A DNA stretch of 64,000 nt from positions 91,590 through 155,589 of the forward strand of contig JABDMH010000094.1 in assembly GCA_013001595.1 (NCBI GenBank). The letters are read 5' to 3'. Both the position numbers and the translations under genes were made by a program. The notes beneath the pieces are model-generated. The model was not told where the DNA came from and did no database searches. It was given only the letters and a program-made list of their open reading frames with translations. Shown here piece after piece: positions 1 through 10,839 of this stretch. Each line of letters starts with the position of its first letter. Position 1 is the first letter of the stretch. The stretch is from Saprospiraceae bacterium (lineage in GTDB: Bacteria > Bacteroidota > Bacteroidia > Chitinophagales > Saprospiraceae).

Positions 1-1
1 C

Positions 2-457
2 CAGATCTACTTCTTGAACAGTCGATACAAACAAATTCTAAAAATATTAAAGGGAGAAGATACGGTCATTCAAGATCGAACGATCTATGAAGACGCATAT
101 ATTTTTGCACCCAACCTTCATGAAATGGGACTGATTACATCTCGAGATTTTGAGAATTACCTGGATCTATTTACTACGATGTCTTCTCAGATAAGTCCTC
201 CCGACCTTTTAATCTATTTGAGGGCAAGCATTCCAACGCTCGTAAGTAGGATCCATGATAGAGGTAGGGACTATGAGGGAAGCATGAGTTTAGATTATTT
301 AAAAAAGTTAAACCAACGATATGACCATTGGATAGATGGGTATGATGAAGGGAAGCTGCTGATCATTGATGCCGATCATCTCAATTTCATCAATGATCCT
401 GAAGGGTTAGGTACCGTAATTGATATGGTTTCTGGCGAATTGCACGGCTTGTTCTAA
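2..457 (+). CDS. Deoxynucleoside kinase, C-terminal part (cut by window edge)
   Basis: The reading frame is open from the first bases, so the true start and the P-loop lie before the window. The visible 151 residues match the C-terminal two thirds of the dCK/dGK-type deoxynucleoside kinase family, which phosphorylates deoxynucleosides for salvage in the cytoplasm. The DRTIYED segment is the family's DR(S/T) substrate-binding motif. A lid region with several arginines (SRIHDRGRDYEGSM) follows LIYLRAS. The family assignment is firm; which nucleoside is preferred cannot be read. It ends tail-to-tail with the small minus-strand gene next to it, overlapping by 4 nt. Confidence 0.85.
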   Translation, partial: QIYFLNSRYKQILKILKGEDTVIQDRTIYEDAYIFAPNLHEMGLITSRDFENYLDLFTTMSSQISPPDLLIYLRASIPTLVSRIHDRGRDYEGSMSLDYLKKLNQRYDHWIDGYDEGKLLIIDADHLNFINDPEGLGTVIDMVSGELHGLF

Positions 458-654
458 GCGCACCAATCTATGGTATCCTTCGGCAAAATTTGCAAAGTCA
501 ATTCCTGGGGCTGCTCCTCAACAATAGGGTCTTCTCCTTCAACGTCGCTTGAATACCAAAGAGCTGCCGCTGCAGCGCAATGGACAAGAATAGCGATAAG
601 CATAGCAATCACTTTGTTGTTTCTGTTCCTTCTTTTTTCTCCGACTGTTTCCAT
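454..654 (-). CDS. Small membrane protein resembling a TonB N-terminus
   Basis: A 66-aa protein: a basic N-terminus (EKRRNRNNK), one hydrophobic segment at about residues 15-34, then an acidic, proline-containing stretch. This is the layout of the N-terminal anchor of Bacteroidota TonB-like energy transducers, but the periplasmic linker and TonB C-terminal domain are absent. It may be an independent small protein or a truncated tonB relative. An overlapping ORF on the other strand has much poorer protein character, so this strand was preferred. The function is not known; TonB likeness is inferred from layout only. Confidence 0.5.
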   Translation of the reverse strand: METVGEKRRNRNNKVIAMLIAILVHCAAAAALWYSSDVEGEDPIVEEQPQELTLQILPKDTIDWCA

Positions 655-776
655 AATAGATTAATTATATACTCTCCAGGAGGCATTTCTGGTCTCTAAA
701 CATCTAACTTGACATATAATTGGAAAACGATGATTTCTACTTGAATAGACTTAATAAATGTTTAAATTTTCACTTG

Positions 777-1436
777 ATGAAAAATTATAACCTAATTCTC
801 CTGCTTCTTAGTATGTTTTTGACATCACTACCTGAGATCTCCTCCCAAGACCCGACGAGATTTGCCGATGACATTCAGTCATATAAAGAGGCTCCTGTAG
901 AATATGAAGGACGACCCATCGTCTTTGTTGGAAGCTCGAGTATCCGAATGTGGTCAGATATCAACCAGCGATTTCAAGGATTTCCAATTCTTAACCGTGG
1001 TTTTGGGGGTTCACAGATGAGCGATCTTCTGTATTACCTTGATGATCTTGTAATTCAGTATAAACCCGAGCAAGTCTTTATCTATGAAGGTGATAATGAT
1101 ATTGCAAGCGGAAAATCGAACGACGAAATATTGAAGGATGCGCAAGAAGTAGTAACACGGCTCTTAGGTGCAATGCCAGATGTCGAGGTCGTATTTATTG
1201 CTCCGAAACCGTCTGTTAAACGCTGGGATATGGCGAACCAATACATGGCTTTGAATGCCGCCCTAAGTAAATATGCGGAGGCAACTAAGCAGGTGAGATT
1301 TGCAGATGTTTGGACACCTGCCCTTGGAAGTGATGGTAAGGTCCGCTCCGATATTTTCTTAGATGACAATTTGCATATGAATGCCCAAGGTTATGACATC
1401 TGGGAGGAGGTGGTAAGGCCTATATTAGCAGAATAG
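777..1436 (+). CDS. Secreted SGNH/GDSL-family hydrolase
   Basis: A 219-aa protein starting at the ATG at 777, which places a clean signal peptide (MKNYNLILLLLSMF, cleavage near SSQ) at the N-terminus; an upstream TTG would add a non-signal extension. The SGNH blocks are visible: GSSSIRMW with the nucleophile serine, GFGGSQ with the oxyanion glycine, EGDNDIASG with the block III asparagine, and DNLHMNAQGY with the Asp-x-x-His pair. Family members are esterases or lipases, often acting on acylated sugars or phospholipids. The substrate is unknown. It stands alone, followed by a decayed gene on the opposite strand. Confidence 0.85.
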   Translation: MKNYNLILLLLSMFLTSLPEISSQDPTRFADDIQSYKEAPVEYEGRPIVFVGSSSIRMWSDINQRFQGFPILNRGFGGSQMSDLLYYLDDLVIQYKPEQVFIYEGDNDIASGKSNDEILKDAQEVVTRLLGAMPDVEVVFIAPKPSVKRWDMANQYMALNAALSKYAEATKQVRFADVWTPALGSDGKVRSDIFLDDNLHMNAQGYDIWEEVVRPILAE

Positions 1437-1444
1437 CTTTGCAA

Positions 1445-1740
1445 TTATTCACCTCCTTCGGGACCATGGAAGAACACACAATTACAAAACTCTTTAGTAA
1501 ATGGCTCAAAGCGATGGACTATTCCAGCTGGAATAAAGAGAAAATCTACAGTCTTGCAGGCGGTCCGCTCTTACCCATGCAGGAAACATCCGGAGCCTGC
1601 TGCAATCACATACACTTCATCTCGACTATGGGGTTCTCGTAAATCTGTTTTTTCGGTTTTGTCCATCTCATTGCAAGGCTGTCATTATAAATAATTTCAC
1701 AAAAGGATTCTCACTTTTTTTGTAAGGCGCCTTTAACTGA
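1445..1740 (-). pseudogene. Decayed cupin-domain protein gene
   Basis: On the minus strand the sequence upstream of the TAA at 1445-1447 reads in one frame as a cupin core: HSRDEVYVIAAGSGCFLHG, an in-frame TAA stop, then ERTACKTVDFLFIPAGIVHR and FFHGPEGGE. Just upstream of HSRD the homologous reading continues in another frame (YNDSLAMRWTKPKKQIYENP), so a frameshift precedes the internal stop. The H-x(n)-E and later PAG...H pattern is the two-part metal site of small cupins, and the FYGPEGGE-type ending is typical of one compact cupin family. Further fragments upstream are too degraded to place. The 5' boundary is approximate. Confidence 0.7.
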
Positions 1741-1797
1741 TATTCTCATAGATGGTCTTGTTGTCAATCAAGTTTCTCTGGAGATCCAAGGATCAAA

Positions 1798-2565
1798 TCA
1801 ACGAATGAGCAAGACCAGTGCTGCTAATGCAGTCATCACCAATACAAACTTGCGGTAAAAATCATCCTTTAGTCGACCCACTATCCTCACACCTAGGAAA
1901 AATCCAATGGCAATGGCTGGAATCATTAGCAGATTTACAGAAAGAGTCTGCCAGGTAATTGTGCCCCAAAACATGACATGCATTGGCACCTTAAAAACAT
2001 TGATTATCATAAAAAACCAAGCTCCAGTACCAATAAATTGGTCCTTGGGCATATGCATAGTCAAAAGATAAATGGTAACAATAGCTCCTGCTAGATTGCC
2101 AATCATAGTTGTAAATCCGGCAGCGATTCCCATAGCAGCGGCAAACCACCAGAAGTCTGGAACGGCAGCCGATTTACGCCGTTCCCACCAGAACATAATG
2201 CCTATGCTGATCACAATGAGCACTGCCATCACATTCTTAAAAGCTTCTTCATTCATCTTATCTCCCGCCCATACCCCAAGAACTACTCCGATCATTGTCC
2301 ACGGAAGAATTTTAATGAGCACCTTCCATTGTGCATGTCGATTGTAATAGATGACTGCCATAACATCGGCAATAATCAACATTGGCAGAACAATGCCAGT
2401 TGAAGGCTTACCTCCAAAAACATAAGCCATTATAGGTACTGCAATCGTCGCTACTCCTTTGATCCCCGCTTTGGAGGCTCCCCACAAGATGGAACAGGCA
2501 ATGACCAACGACCAACCTATCAAATTGACATCAAACGATGAGACCGCTTGCAGATAGCTTTGCAT
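1798..2565 (-). CDS. TauE/SafE family membrane exporter
   Basis: A protein of about 255 aa with repeated hydrophobic segments that fill most of its length, consistent with seven or eight membrane spans. The glycine-rich SKAGIKGVATIAVPIMAYV near the start and AAGFTTMIGNLAG in the middle are the paired half-repeats of the TauE/SafE (DUF81) family, which exports sulfite, sulfoacetate or other small organic anions. The ATG at 2565 was chosen because it gives a short leader before the first span; the frame is open to 2667 and a longer N-terminus cannot be excluded. It lies downstream of acetoacetyl-CoA synthetase on the same strand, with no terminator seen between, so co-transcription is possible. 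The transported substrate is unknown. Confidence 0.82.
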   Translation of the reverse strand: MQSYLQAVSSFDVNLIGWSLVIACSILWGASKAGIKGVATIAVPIMAYVFGGKPSTGIVLPMLIIADVMAVIYYNRHAQWKVLIKILPWTMIGVVLGVWAGDKMNEEAFKNVMAVLIVISIGIMFWWERRKSAAVPDFWWFAAAMGIAAGFTTMIGNLAGAIVTIYLLTMHMPKDQFIGTGAWFFMIINVFKVPMHVMFWGTITWQTLSVNLLMIPAIAIGFFLGVRIVGRLKDDFYRKFVLVMTALAALVLLIR

Positions 2566-2706
2566 AGATCTTGAATAAGAGCTGCAAGGTATCCATTTGG
2601 ACCGAATATTCAGAAAAGAGGAAGGTCCCACCTGGTCATCAAAACCAGGAAGACTGTCTAGGACCACTTCTAAACGCGCTGTGCAGATCTGGAAACGACC
2701 TTTGGG

Positions 2707-4695
2707 CTACAGTCTTGAGAGATGTTGTGCACTAAAAGCTTCGGCCAGGTCCCGAAAGTATTCCAATGCTGCTGGATTGCGCACTGCATCTTTTTGGGCA
2801 CTTTGCTCTAGCGATACACCTTGCAATATCTTTTTGACCGGAATTTCCATCTTCTTGCCACTTAATGTGTATGGAATATCTGGGACAGCAAGTACGATAT
2901 CTGGGACATGCCGAGGTGAACACGACAAACGCAGTGTCGTGCGAATTTCCTCAATAAAAGAATCTACCAGCTCCGTGCCTGGAGTCAATTGCACAAATAA
3001 TGGCATGAAGTCATCACCATTTTTCTTGTCAAGGTTTAAGACCAGTGCATCCTTTATTTCATTGATGGCATCTAAGGCCGCATAGATTTCGGCAGTGCCT
3101 ATGCGCACACCTTTACGATTTAAGGTGGCATCTGATCTTCCCAGGATCTCAAGGGAGCCATCTTCATATAGCTGAATAAAATCACCATGCCGCCATTTAC
3201 CGGGAAAATCTTTGTAGTAGCTTGCTCGAAGTCTTTGCTGCTGCGGATCATTCCAAAATTTCACCGGCATACTCGGCATAGGTTTTTCAATAATCATCTC
3301 TCCGATACCAGTGTTCAGTCTGCTACCATCGTCTGCATATGGAAAGAGTGCACAACCCAAAGCACGCGACTGTATGCGACCACGTTGTACAGGCAAATAG
3401 GGATTGCCTCCAACAAAGGCGGTGCAAACATCGGTACCTCCACTCATTGAACAGAGCCAAATGTGTGTTCCCACTTCTGCATAGACCCAGTCGAAAGCCT
3501 CTGCAGGAAGTGGTGATCCAGTCGAACCGATGGATCGCAAAGTACCAAGGTCATAATCGCGTCCAGGTGAGATTTGAAGATTCTTGCACGCAATCAGAAA
3601 TGGAGCACTTGTTCCAAAATGGTTCAGGTCTATCTCATCAGCTAGCTTCCAAAGACGGTTTAGATTAGGATATCCTGGGCTGCCTTCATAGAGCAAGGGA
3701 GTGGCACCAACGAGCATACTTGCTTGTAGAAAATTCCACATCATCCACCCCGTAGTGGTGTACCAAAAAAAAGTTTCTCCCTGCCGAACATCATTGTGCA
3801 AATGGAGATACTTCAGATGCTCCAACAAGACACCACCGTGAGAGTGGGTTATTGCTTTAGGTTTACCAGTAGTTCCTGATGAAAAGAGAATCCATATGGG
3901 AGCACTAAAAGGCAACCGCTCAAATTCCAATACTGATCCATCAGAATTTTCATCAATTACGTGTGAAAGACTTGACCACCCTTCCGGCTCTGATTGCGCT
4001 GGATATAAATGATTGAAAAAAAGCTTTGTCCTTACGCCATCAAGGGCATCTGCTATACTCAAAGTCTCCGATTTCCTATCATATACTTTGCCATTGTAAG
4101 CGTATCCATCAACGCCGATGAAGCAAACGGGATCAATTTGGGCGAACCGGTCAATTACTGTTTTACTGCCAAAATCAGGCGAACAACAAGACCAGATGAC
4201 ACCCAACGAGTTTGCGGCCAGAAAGGCCATGATCGTTTCAGGTGTGTTGGGTAAATAGGCAGCAATGCGGTCTCCTGGTTTTAGCCCATGATCTTTGAAG
4301 TACTTGCGTAGAGCAGAAACCTTCCTTTCTAGTTCTGACCATGAGATGGATTGTATAGCATGCCTTTCAGATCCATATAGAAGTGCTGGCCTCTGGTCTG
4401 ATTGATGCCGAAAGATATGTTCAGCATAATTGACTTTGACTCCACCAAACCATTCTACCGCTGGCATATTTTCTCCCTGCAGTACAAACGAGAGATGGCC
4501 ACTATATTGAATATCAAAATATTGCCAAAGGCTTTTCCAAAAATCGGCAATATTCTCTATCGACCACCACCAAAGAGATGCATAATCTTCAAAGCTCAAG
4601 TCCTTGTCTGTCCGGAGCCACTCTATGTAATGATGCAGATTGGAATTGGCCTTAAATGCTTCTTCGGGCTTCCACAAAATCACTTCTTCTCTCAT
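2707..4695 (-). CDS. aacS: Acetoacetate-CoA ligase (acetoacetyl-CoA synthetase)
   Basis: A 662-aa ANL-superfamily enzyme that activates acetoacetate to acetoacetyl-CoA with ATP (ketone-body and polyhydroxybutyrate metabolism, cytoplasmic). The N-terminal ACAS_N segment (YASLWWWSIENIADFWKSLW), the P-loop-like FSSGTTGKPKAITHSHGG, the TTTGWMMWNFL motif and the C-terminal TLSGKKMEIPVKK with the adenylation lysine are all present. GTSAPFLIACKN and the GGTDVCTAFVGGNP segment are characteristic of the acetoacetate rather than the acetate branch. The length is usual for the family. The start ATG is followed by a typical MREEVILWKPEEAF opening. Confidence 0.95.
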   Translation of the reverse strand: MREEVILWKPEEAFKANSNLHHYIEWLRTDKDLSFEDYASLWWWSIENIADFWKSLWQYFDIQYSGHLSFVLQGENMPAVEWFGGVKVNYAEHIFRHQSDQRPALLYGSERHAIQSISWSELERKVSALRKYFKDHGLKPGDRIAAYLPNTPETIMAFLAANSLGVIWSCCSPDFGSKTVIDRFAQIDPVCFIGVDGYAYNGKVYDRKSETLSIADALDGVRTKLFFNHLYPAQSEPEGWSSLSHVIDENSDGSVLEFERLPFSAPIWILFSSGTTGKPKAITHSHGGVLLEHLKYLHLHNDVRQGETFFWYTTTGWMMWNFLQASMLVGATPLLYEGSPGYPNLNRLWKLADEIDLNHFGTSAPFLIACKNLQISPGRDYDLGTLRSIGSTGSPLPAEAFDWVYAEVGTHIWLCSMSGGTDVCTAFVGGNPYLPVQRGRIQSRALGCALFPYADDGSRLNTGIGEMIIEKPMPSMPVKFWNDPQQQRLRASYYKDFPGKWRHGDFIQLYEDGSLEILGRSDATLNRKGVRIGTAEIYAALDAINEIKDALVLNLDKKNGDDFMPLFVQLTPGTELVDSFIEEIRTTLRLSCSPRHVPDIVLAVPDIPYTLSGKKMEIPVKKILQGVSLEQSAQKDAVRNPAALEYFRDLAEAFSAQHLSRL

Positions 4696-4782
4696 GTGAT
4701 GCTTCTCTTTAGAAAAGAGATGAACTACGGTAAATTAAGTATTTGTCATCAATTTGTCGGGCGTGTTTGAATTTTGTCGCTT

Positions 4783-5307
4783 TCACAACTTAGGTGCAAG
4801 CACATGCCATACTACAATACCCAAACAAACAGATACATTGAGGGAATGCTTGGTGCCAAATTGTGGTATTTCAAGGTATTCATCCATCATTGGAAGAATA
4901 TTTTCAGAAAGGCCAGTGACCTCATTTCCAAAAAACAAGGCCAAAGGATCGTCAGCGTGTACGTAATCCTGCAATTGTGTTGAAGCCGACGTTTGCTCAA
5001 CACCGATGCACTGGTACCCATTTTTTTTCAATTCGAGAACGGCAGATGCGGTTCGTTCATAATGTGCCCATTCCATCGATTCCGTGGCACCTATCGCCGA
5101 TTTCAGGATTTCCCGATGTGGCGGTTGTGCAGTAATGCCACATAGCATGATCCGTTCCAGCGCAAATGCATCTGCGGTGCGAAAAGCAGATCCAACATTG
5201 AGTGCAGATCGAATATTATCTAAGACGAGGACAATACGTCTCTTTGACATTTCTCGAAAACCTTCAAGGGAAATTCTTCCGAGCTCCTCTAATTTCAGTT
5301 TACGCAT
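4783..5307 (-). CDS. TrmH/SpoU-family RNA 2'-O-methyltransferase
   Basis: A 174-aa SPOUT methyltransferase that would transfer a methyl group from SAM to a ribose 2'-OH of tRNA or rRNA. The three SpoU motifs are present: VLDNIRSALNVGSAFRTAD (motif 1, with the catalytic arginine), ALFFGNEVTGLS (motif 2) and PQFGTKHSLNVSVCLGIVVW (motif 3, the trefoil knot). It lacks the extra N-terminal L30e-like domain of RlmB, so it is a minimal form. The target nucleoside cannot be told. It is divergent from the membrane protein gene at 5385. Confidence 0.9.
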   Translation of the reverse strand: MRKLKLEELGRISLEGFREMSKRRIVLVLDNIRSALNVGSAFRTADAFALERIMLCGITAQPPHREILKSAIGATESMEWAHYERTASAVLELKKNGYQCIGVEQTSASTQLQDYVHADDPLALFFGNEVTGLSENILPMMDEYLEIPQFGTKHSLNVSVCLGIVVWHVLAPKL

Positions 5308-5384
5308 AATCCTATCTTCGGTATTTGATCGAAGGTAAGTTTATAGAACTATACTGAGCACAACTTTTGGCCGAAAACAACCAC

Positions 5385-8546
<3,162 letters not shown>

Positions 8547-8719
8547 TCAGTTACGGCCTCTAAAGGTACCACTACTTACGCAGAATTCATTCTAAAGCCA
8601 CTTCAAATTATAAAATTCTTTAATCCTTCTCGGCGTTTAAATTCGAGCCGTATCATGATAAAATAGGCAGGCCATCAACAACAAAGTGCTGATGGTTACT
8701 TATAGTGGTGGTCTGTTCA

Positions 8720-9553
8720 TCAGGCGCAACAGGAACTTTCGCAACAAGCATCTGCTTTCGTGCTCGATTTACGCGCCGATATAGTGATGCTTTTCAGGCC
8801 ATTGCCCGCATCTCTCCATCTTGAAATTTCTTCTACAGACACGTGTTTTTCTATCAGTGCCTCTGGAATGGGTAATGACTTTTCAGATAAGATCTGTACA
8901 TCTTCAAAACCAACATCGGTGATCAAACGGAGGTAGGCTTCTTTAGAGTGAGCCCCAGCCACACAGCCAGTGAAAAGCTCCATATTAGAGCGTATTGCGT
9001 CTGGTAACTCGTCATCGATAATGACGTCGGAAAAACTCATGTGTCCTCCGACTTTGATGATTCTAAATGTTTCTTTAAAGGCTAATACTTTATCGGGTAT
9101 GAGATTAAATACGCAATTGCTAATAACCACATCTGCAAAGTCATTGGGCAAGGGATTGTCCTCTATTTCTCCTAAGGCAAAGCTCACATTTTTAACACCC
9201 AATTTTCTTGCGTTTTCTCTGGCTTTACGGACCATTTCGAAAGTGAAGTCAAGACCAATTACTCGCCCTTCGGGACCGGTTCGTTCTTGAGCCACAAAGC
9301 AATCATTGCCAGCTCCCGAACCCAAATCAACAACAGTATCGCCAGGGTTAATATTTATAAACTCAGTCGGCATTCCACATCCCAACTTCAAATCGGCCTC
9401 AGGAAAATATCCTGCCTTGCCTTCGTAACTATCTGCAAAACAAGTGGCATCTGAAGATGATCCCTCGCAACATTCTACACTTCCTTCTTGGGCAATGGCA
9501 GCATAAGTTCTATGCACTTCAGTCTTTAGCGCTTCCTTTTTACTTTTTTCCAT
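8720..9553 (-). CDS. arsM: Arsenite S-adenosylmethionine methyltransferase
   Basis: A 277-aa Rossmann methyltransferase that methylates arsenite to methylated, partly volatile arsenicals. DTVVDLGSGAGNDCF is the SAM-binding motif I. The conserved cysteines of ArsM are visible: a CCEGSSSD cluster near residue 30, CG in KLGCGMP, SNCVFNL, and FTGCVAGAHS, which together bind trivalent arsenic. The tail ends in a cysteine-rich CCESSCCA, seen in many ArsM proteins. The ATG at 9553 lies 3 nt after the arsR stop; an upstream ATG at 9565 would overlap arsR. It is co-transcribed with arsR. No arsenate reductase or efflux pump gene is adjacent. Confidence 0.93.
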   Translation of the reverse strand: MEKSKKEALKTEVHRTYAAIAQEGSVECCEGSSSDATCFADSYEGKAGYFPEADLKLGCGMPTEFININPGDTVVDLGSGAGNDCFVAQERTGPEGRVIGLDFTFEMVRKARENARKLGVKNVSFALGEIEDNPLPNDFADVVISNCVFNLIPDKVLAFKETFRIIKVGGHMSFSDVIIDDELPDAIRSNMELFTGCVAGAHSKEAYLRLITDVGFEDVQILSEKSLPIPEALIEKHVSVEEISRWRDAGNGLKSITISARKSSTKADACCESSCCA

Positions 9554-9555
9554 AA

Positions 9556-9873
9556 CTAACAACATTTTATTTTATTAAATAAAGAATTCAACATTGATCT
9601 TGCTTTTTTACAGATCGACTCATTCAAGCAGTAACACATCCGTGGTCCATCTATCTCTCCAATAATCAAATTCGCCTGCTTCAAAGCTTTCAAGTGCTGG
9701 GACACGGTTGACTGCGACAAGGGCAGCTCATCCACGATTTCTCCGCATATGCATGTTTGCCTGGCAGCAAGCACTTTGAGAATAGCGATGCGCGCTGGAT
9801 GACTAAGGGCCTTTGCAATGTCTGCCAGTTGTTCATCCTCCCTATTAAAAAATTCTGATTTCGAATATGCCAT
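9556..9873 (-). CDS. arsR: ArsR/SmtB-family arsenic-responsive repressor
   Basis: A 105-aa winged-helix repressor. The helix-turn-helix reads LSQSTVSQHLKALKQANLI, followed by the wing GEIDGPRMCYCLN. The CICGE motif at the start of helix 3 is the arsenic-binding CxC of classic ArsR; another cysteine pair lies at the very C-terminus (KCC). Upon binding arsenite it should release DNA and allow arsM expression. It is the first gene of the arsR-arsM pair and is probably self-regulated through the inverted repeat just upstream. Confidence 0.92.
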   Translation of the reverse strand: MAYSKSEFFNREDEQLADIAKALSHPARIAILKVLAARQTCICGEIVDELPLSQSTVSQHLKALKQANLIIGEIDGPRMCYCLNESICKKARSMLNSLFNKIKCC

Positions 9874-9884
9874 GTTTCATTGTA

Positions 9885-9902
9885 TATCGCAAATATACGA
9901 TA
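9885..9902 (-). promoter_or_regulatory. Predicted arsR promoter -7 box inside an inverted-repeat operator
   Basis: On the minus strand a perfect TAnnTTTG box (TATATTTG, 9890-9897) sits 13-20 nt upstream of the arsR start codon. It is flanked exactly by the inverted repeat TATCG / CGATA (9898-9902 and 9885-9889), whose 8-nt spacer is the -7 box itself. A dimeric ArsR bound here would block polymerase directly. No clear -33 element was seen. Confidence 0.7.
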
Positions 9903-10071
9903 ATAAAACAACTTGCCTAGAAAAAACCAAGATTTTGACTTATCCCTAGATCTTAGACTAGCGTGTTGGAACTCTTTGCTTCACGATACCTAAGATAGTT
10001 GATGCATTCAGGAACATGAATCCTGGTTAAATCTTACTTTTAGGATCCTAGATAATTGCAAAGTATCAAAC

Positions 10072-10833
10072 ATGGCAGGACATAATAAATGGTCTAAGAT
10101 CAAAAGAAAAAAGGGCGCTGCAGACGCTAAGCGTTCTAAAGAATTTAGTCGCATAATTAAGGAGATCACCGTGGCTGTTAAGGACGGTGATTCAGGTGAT
10201 CCAGATTTTAATCCAAGATTACGTGTTGCGCTATCTAATGCAAAAGGTGTAAATATGCCCAAGGAAAATATTGATCGGGCTATTAAGAAAGCGTTGGATT
10301 CAGGTACTGAAGCACTATTACAGCCGACCTATGAGGGATACGCACCCGGTGGTATTGCCATATTCGTTGAATGTACCACAGACAATCTTAATCGCACCGT
10401 GTCAAGTGTCAGGGCCATATTCAACAAACGAGGTGGCAACCTTGCTACATCAGGATCGGTAGATTTCCTATTTGAGCGCAAAGGTGTTTTTATCCTCCAT
10501 GAGGCCGGGCAAGATTTGGAAGAATTAGAATTGGAGTTGATCGATGGTGGTGCTGAAGACATTGAAGTAGATCATGAAAGTAAAGAGATTGCCGTCACTG
10601 TTGCCTTCGAGGATTTTGGCACCATGCAGAAAAAATTGGAGGACCTCAACTTGGAACCGAGAAGTGCCACGCTGGAACGAGAACCAACAAGTACTACTAC
10701 CCTACCCTGGGATGAAGCTAGATCAGTTTTAGCATTGGTAGATGCTCTGGAAGAAGATGATGATGTACAGAATGTTTTTCATAATCTGGAGATGACTGAT
10801 GAAGTAGAACAGATGTTGGCCAATGCGGAGTAA
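10072..10833 (+). CDS. yebC: YebC/PmpR (TACO1) family protein
   Basis: A 253-aa cytoplasmic protein with the family's opening MAGHNKWSKIKRKKGAADA, which is highly conserved, and NMPKENIDRAIKKA in domain 1. YEGYAPGGIAIFVECTTDNLNRT opens domain 2. Members have been described as transcriptional regulators and more recently as translation factors relieving ribosome stalling at proline-rich stretches. It ends 6 nt before dnaG and the two probably form an operon. Confidence 0.95.
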   Translation: MAGHNKWSKIKRKKGAADAKRSKEFSRIIKEITVAVKDGDSGDPDFNPRLRVALSNAKGVNMPKENIDRAIKKALDSGTEALLQPTYEGYAPGGIAIFVECTTDNLNRTVSSVRAIFNKRGGNLATSGSVDFLFERKGVFILHEAGQDLEELELELIDGGAEDIEVDHESKEIAVTVAFEDFGTMQKKLEDLNLEPRSATLEREPTSTTTLPWDEARSVLALVDALEEDDDVQNVFHNLEMTDEVEQMLANAE

Positions 10834-10839
10834 CTTCAC

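Noticed and set aside
470..664. Plus-strand 64-codon frame over the TonB-like gene
   Set aside because: It is an antisense shadow with low-complexity alanine codons; the minus strand has the better protein layout.
1439..1642. Plus-strand 67-codon frame after the SGNH gene
   Set aside because: It is antisense to the decayed cupin gene, which explains the sequence better.
2565..2667. Longer N-terminus for the TauE/SafE protein
   Set aside because: The extra 34 residues are polar and unlike the family start; ATG 2565 was preferred.
8641..8719. Imperfect hairpin CCATCA...TGATGG after arsM
   Set aside because: Stem has a mismatch and no clear T-run, so it is not called a terminator.
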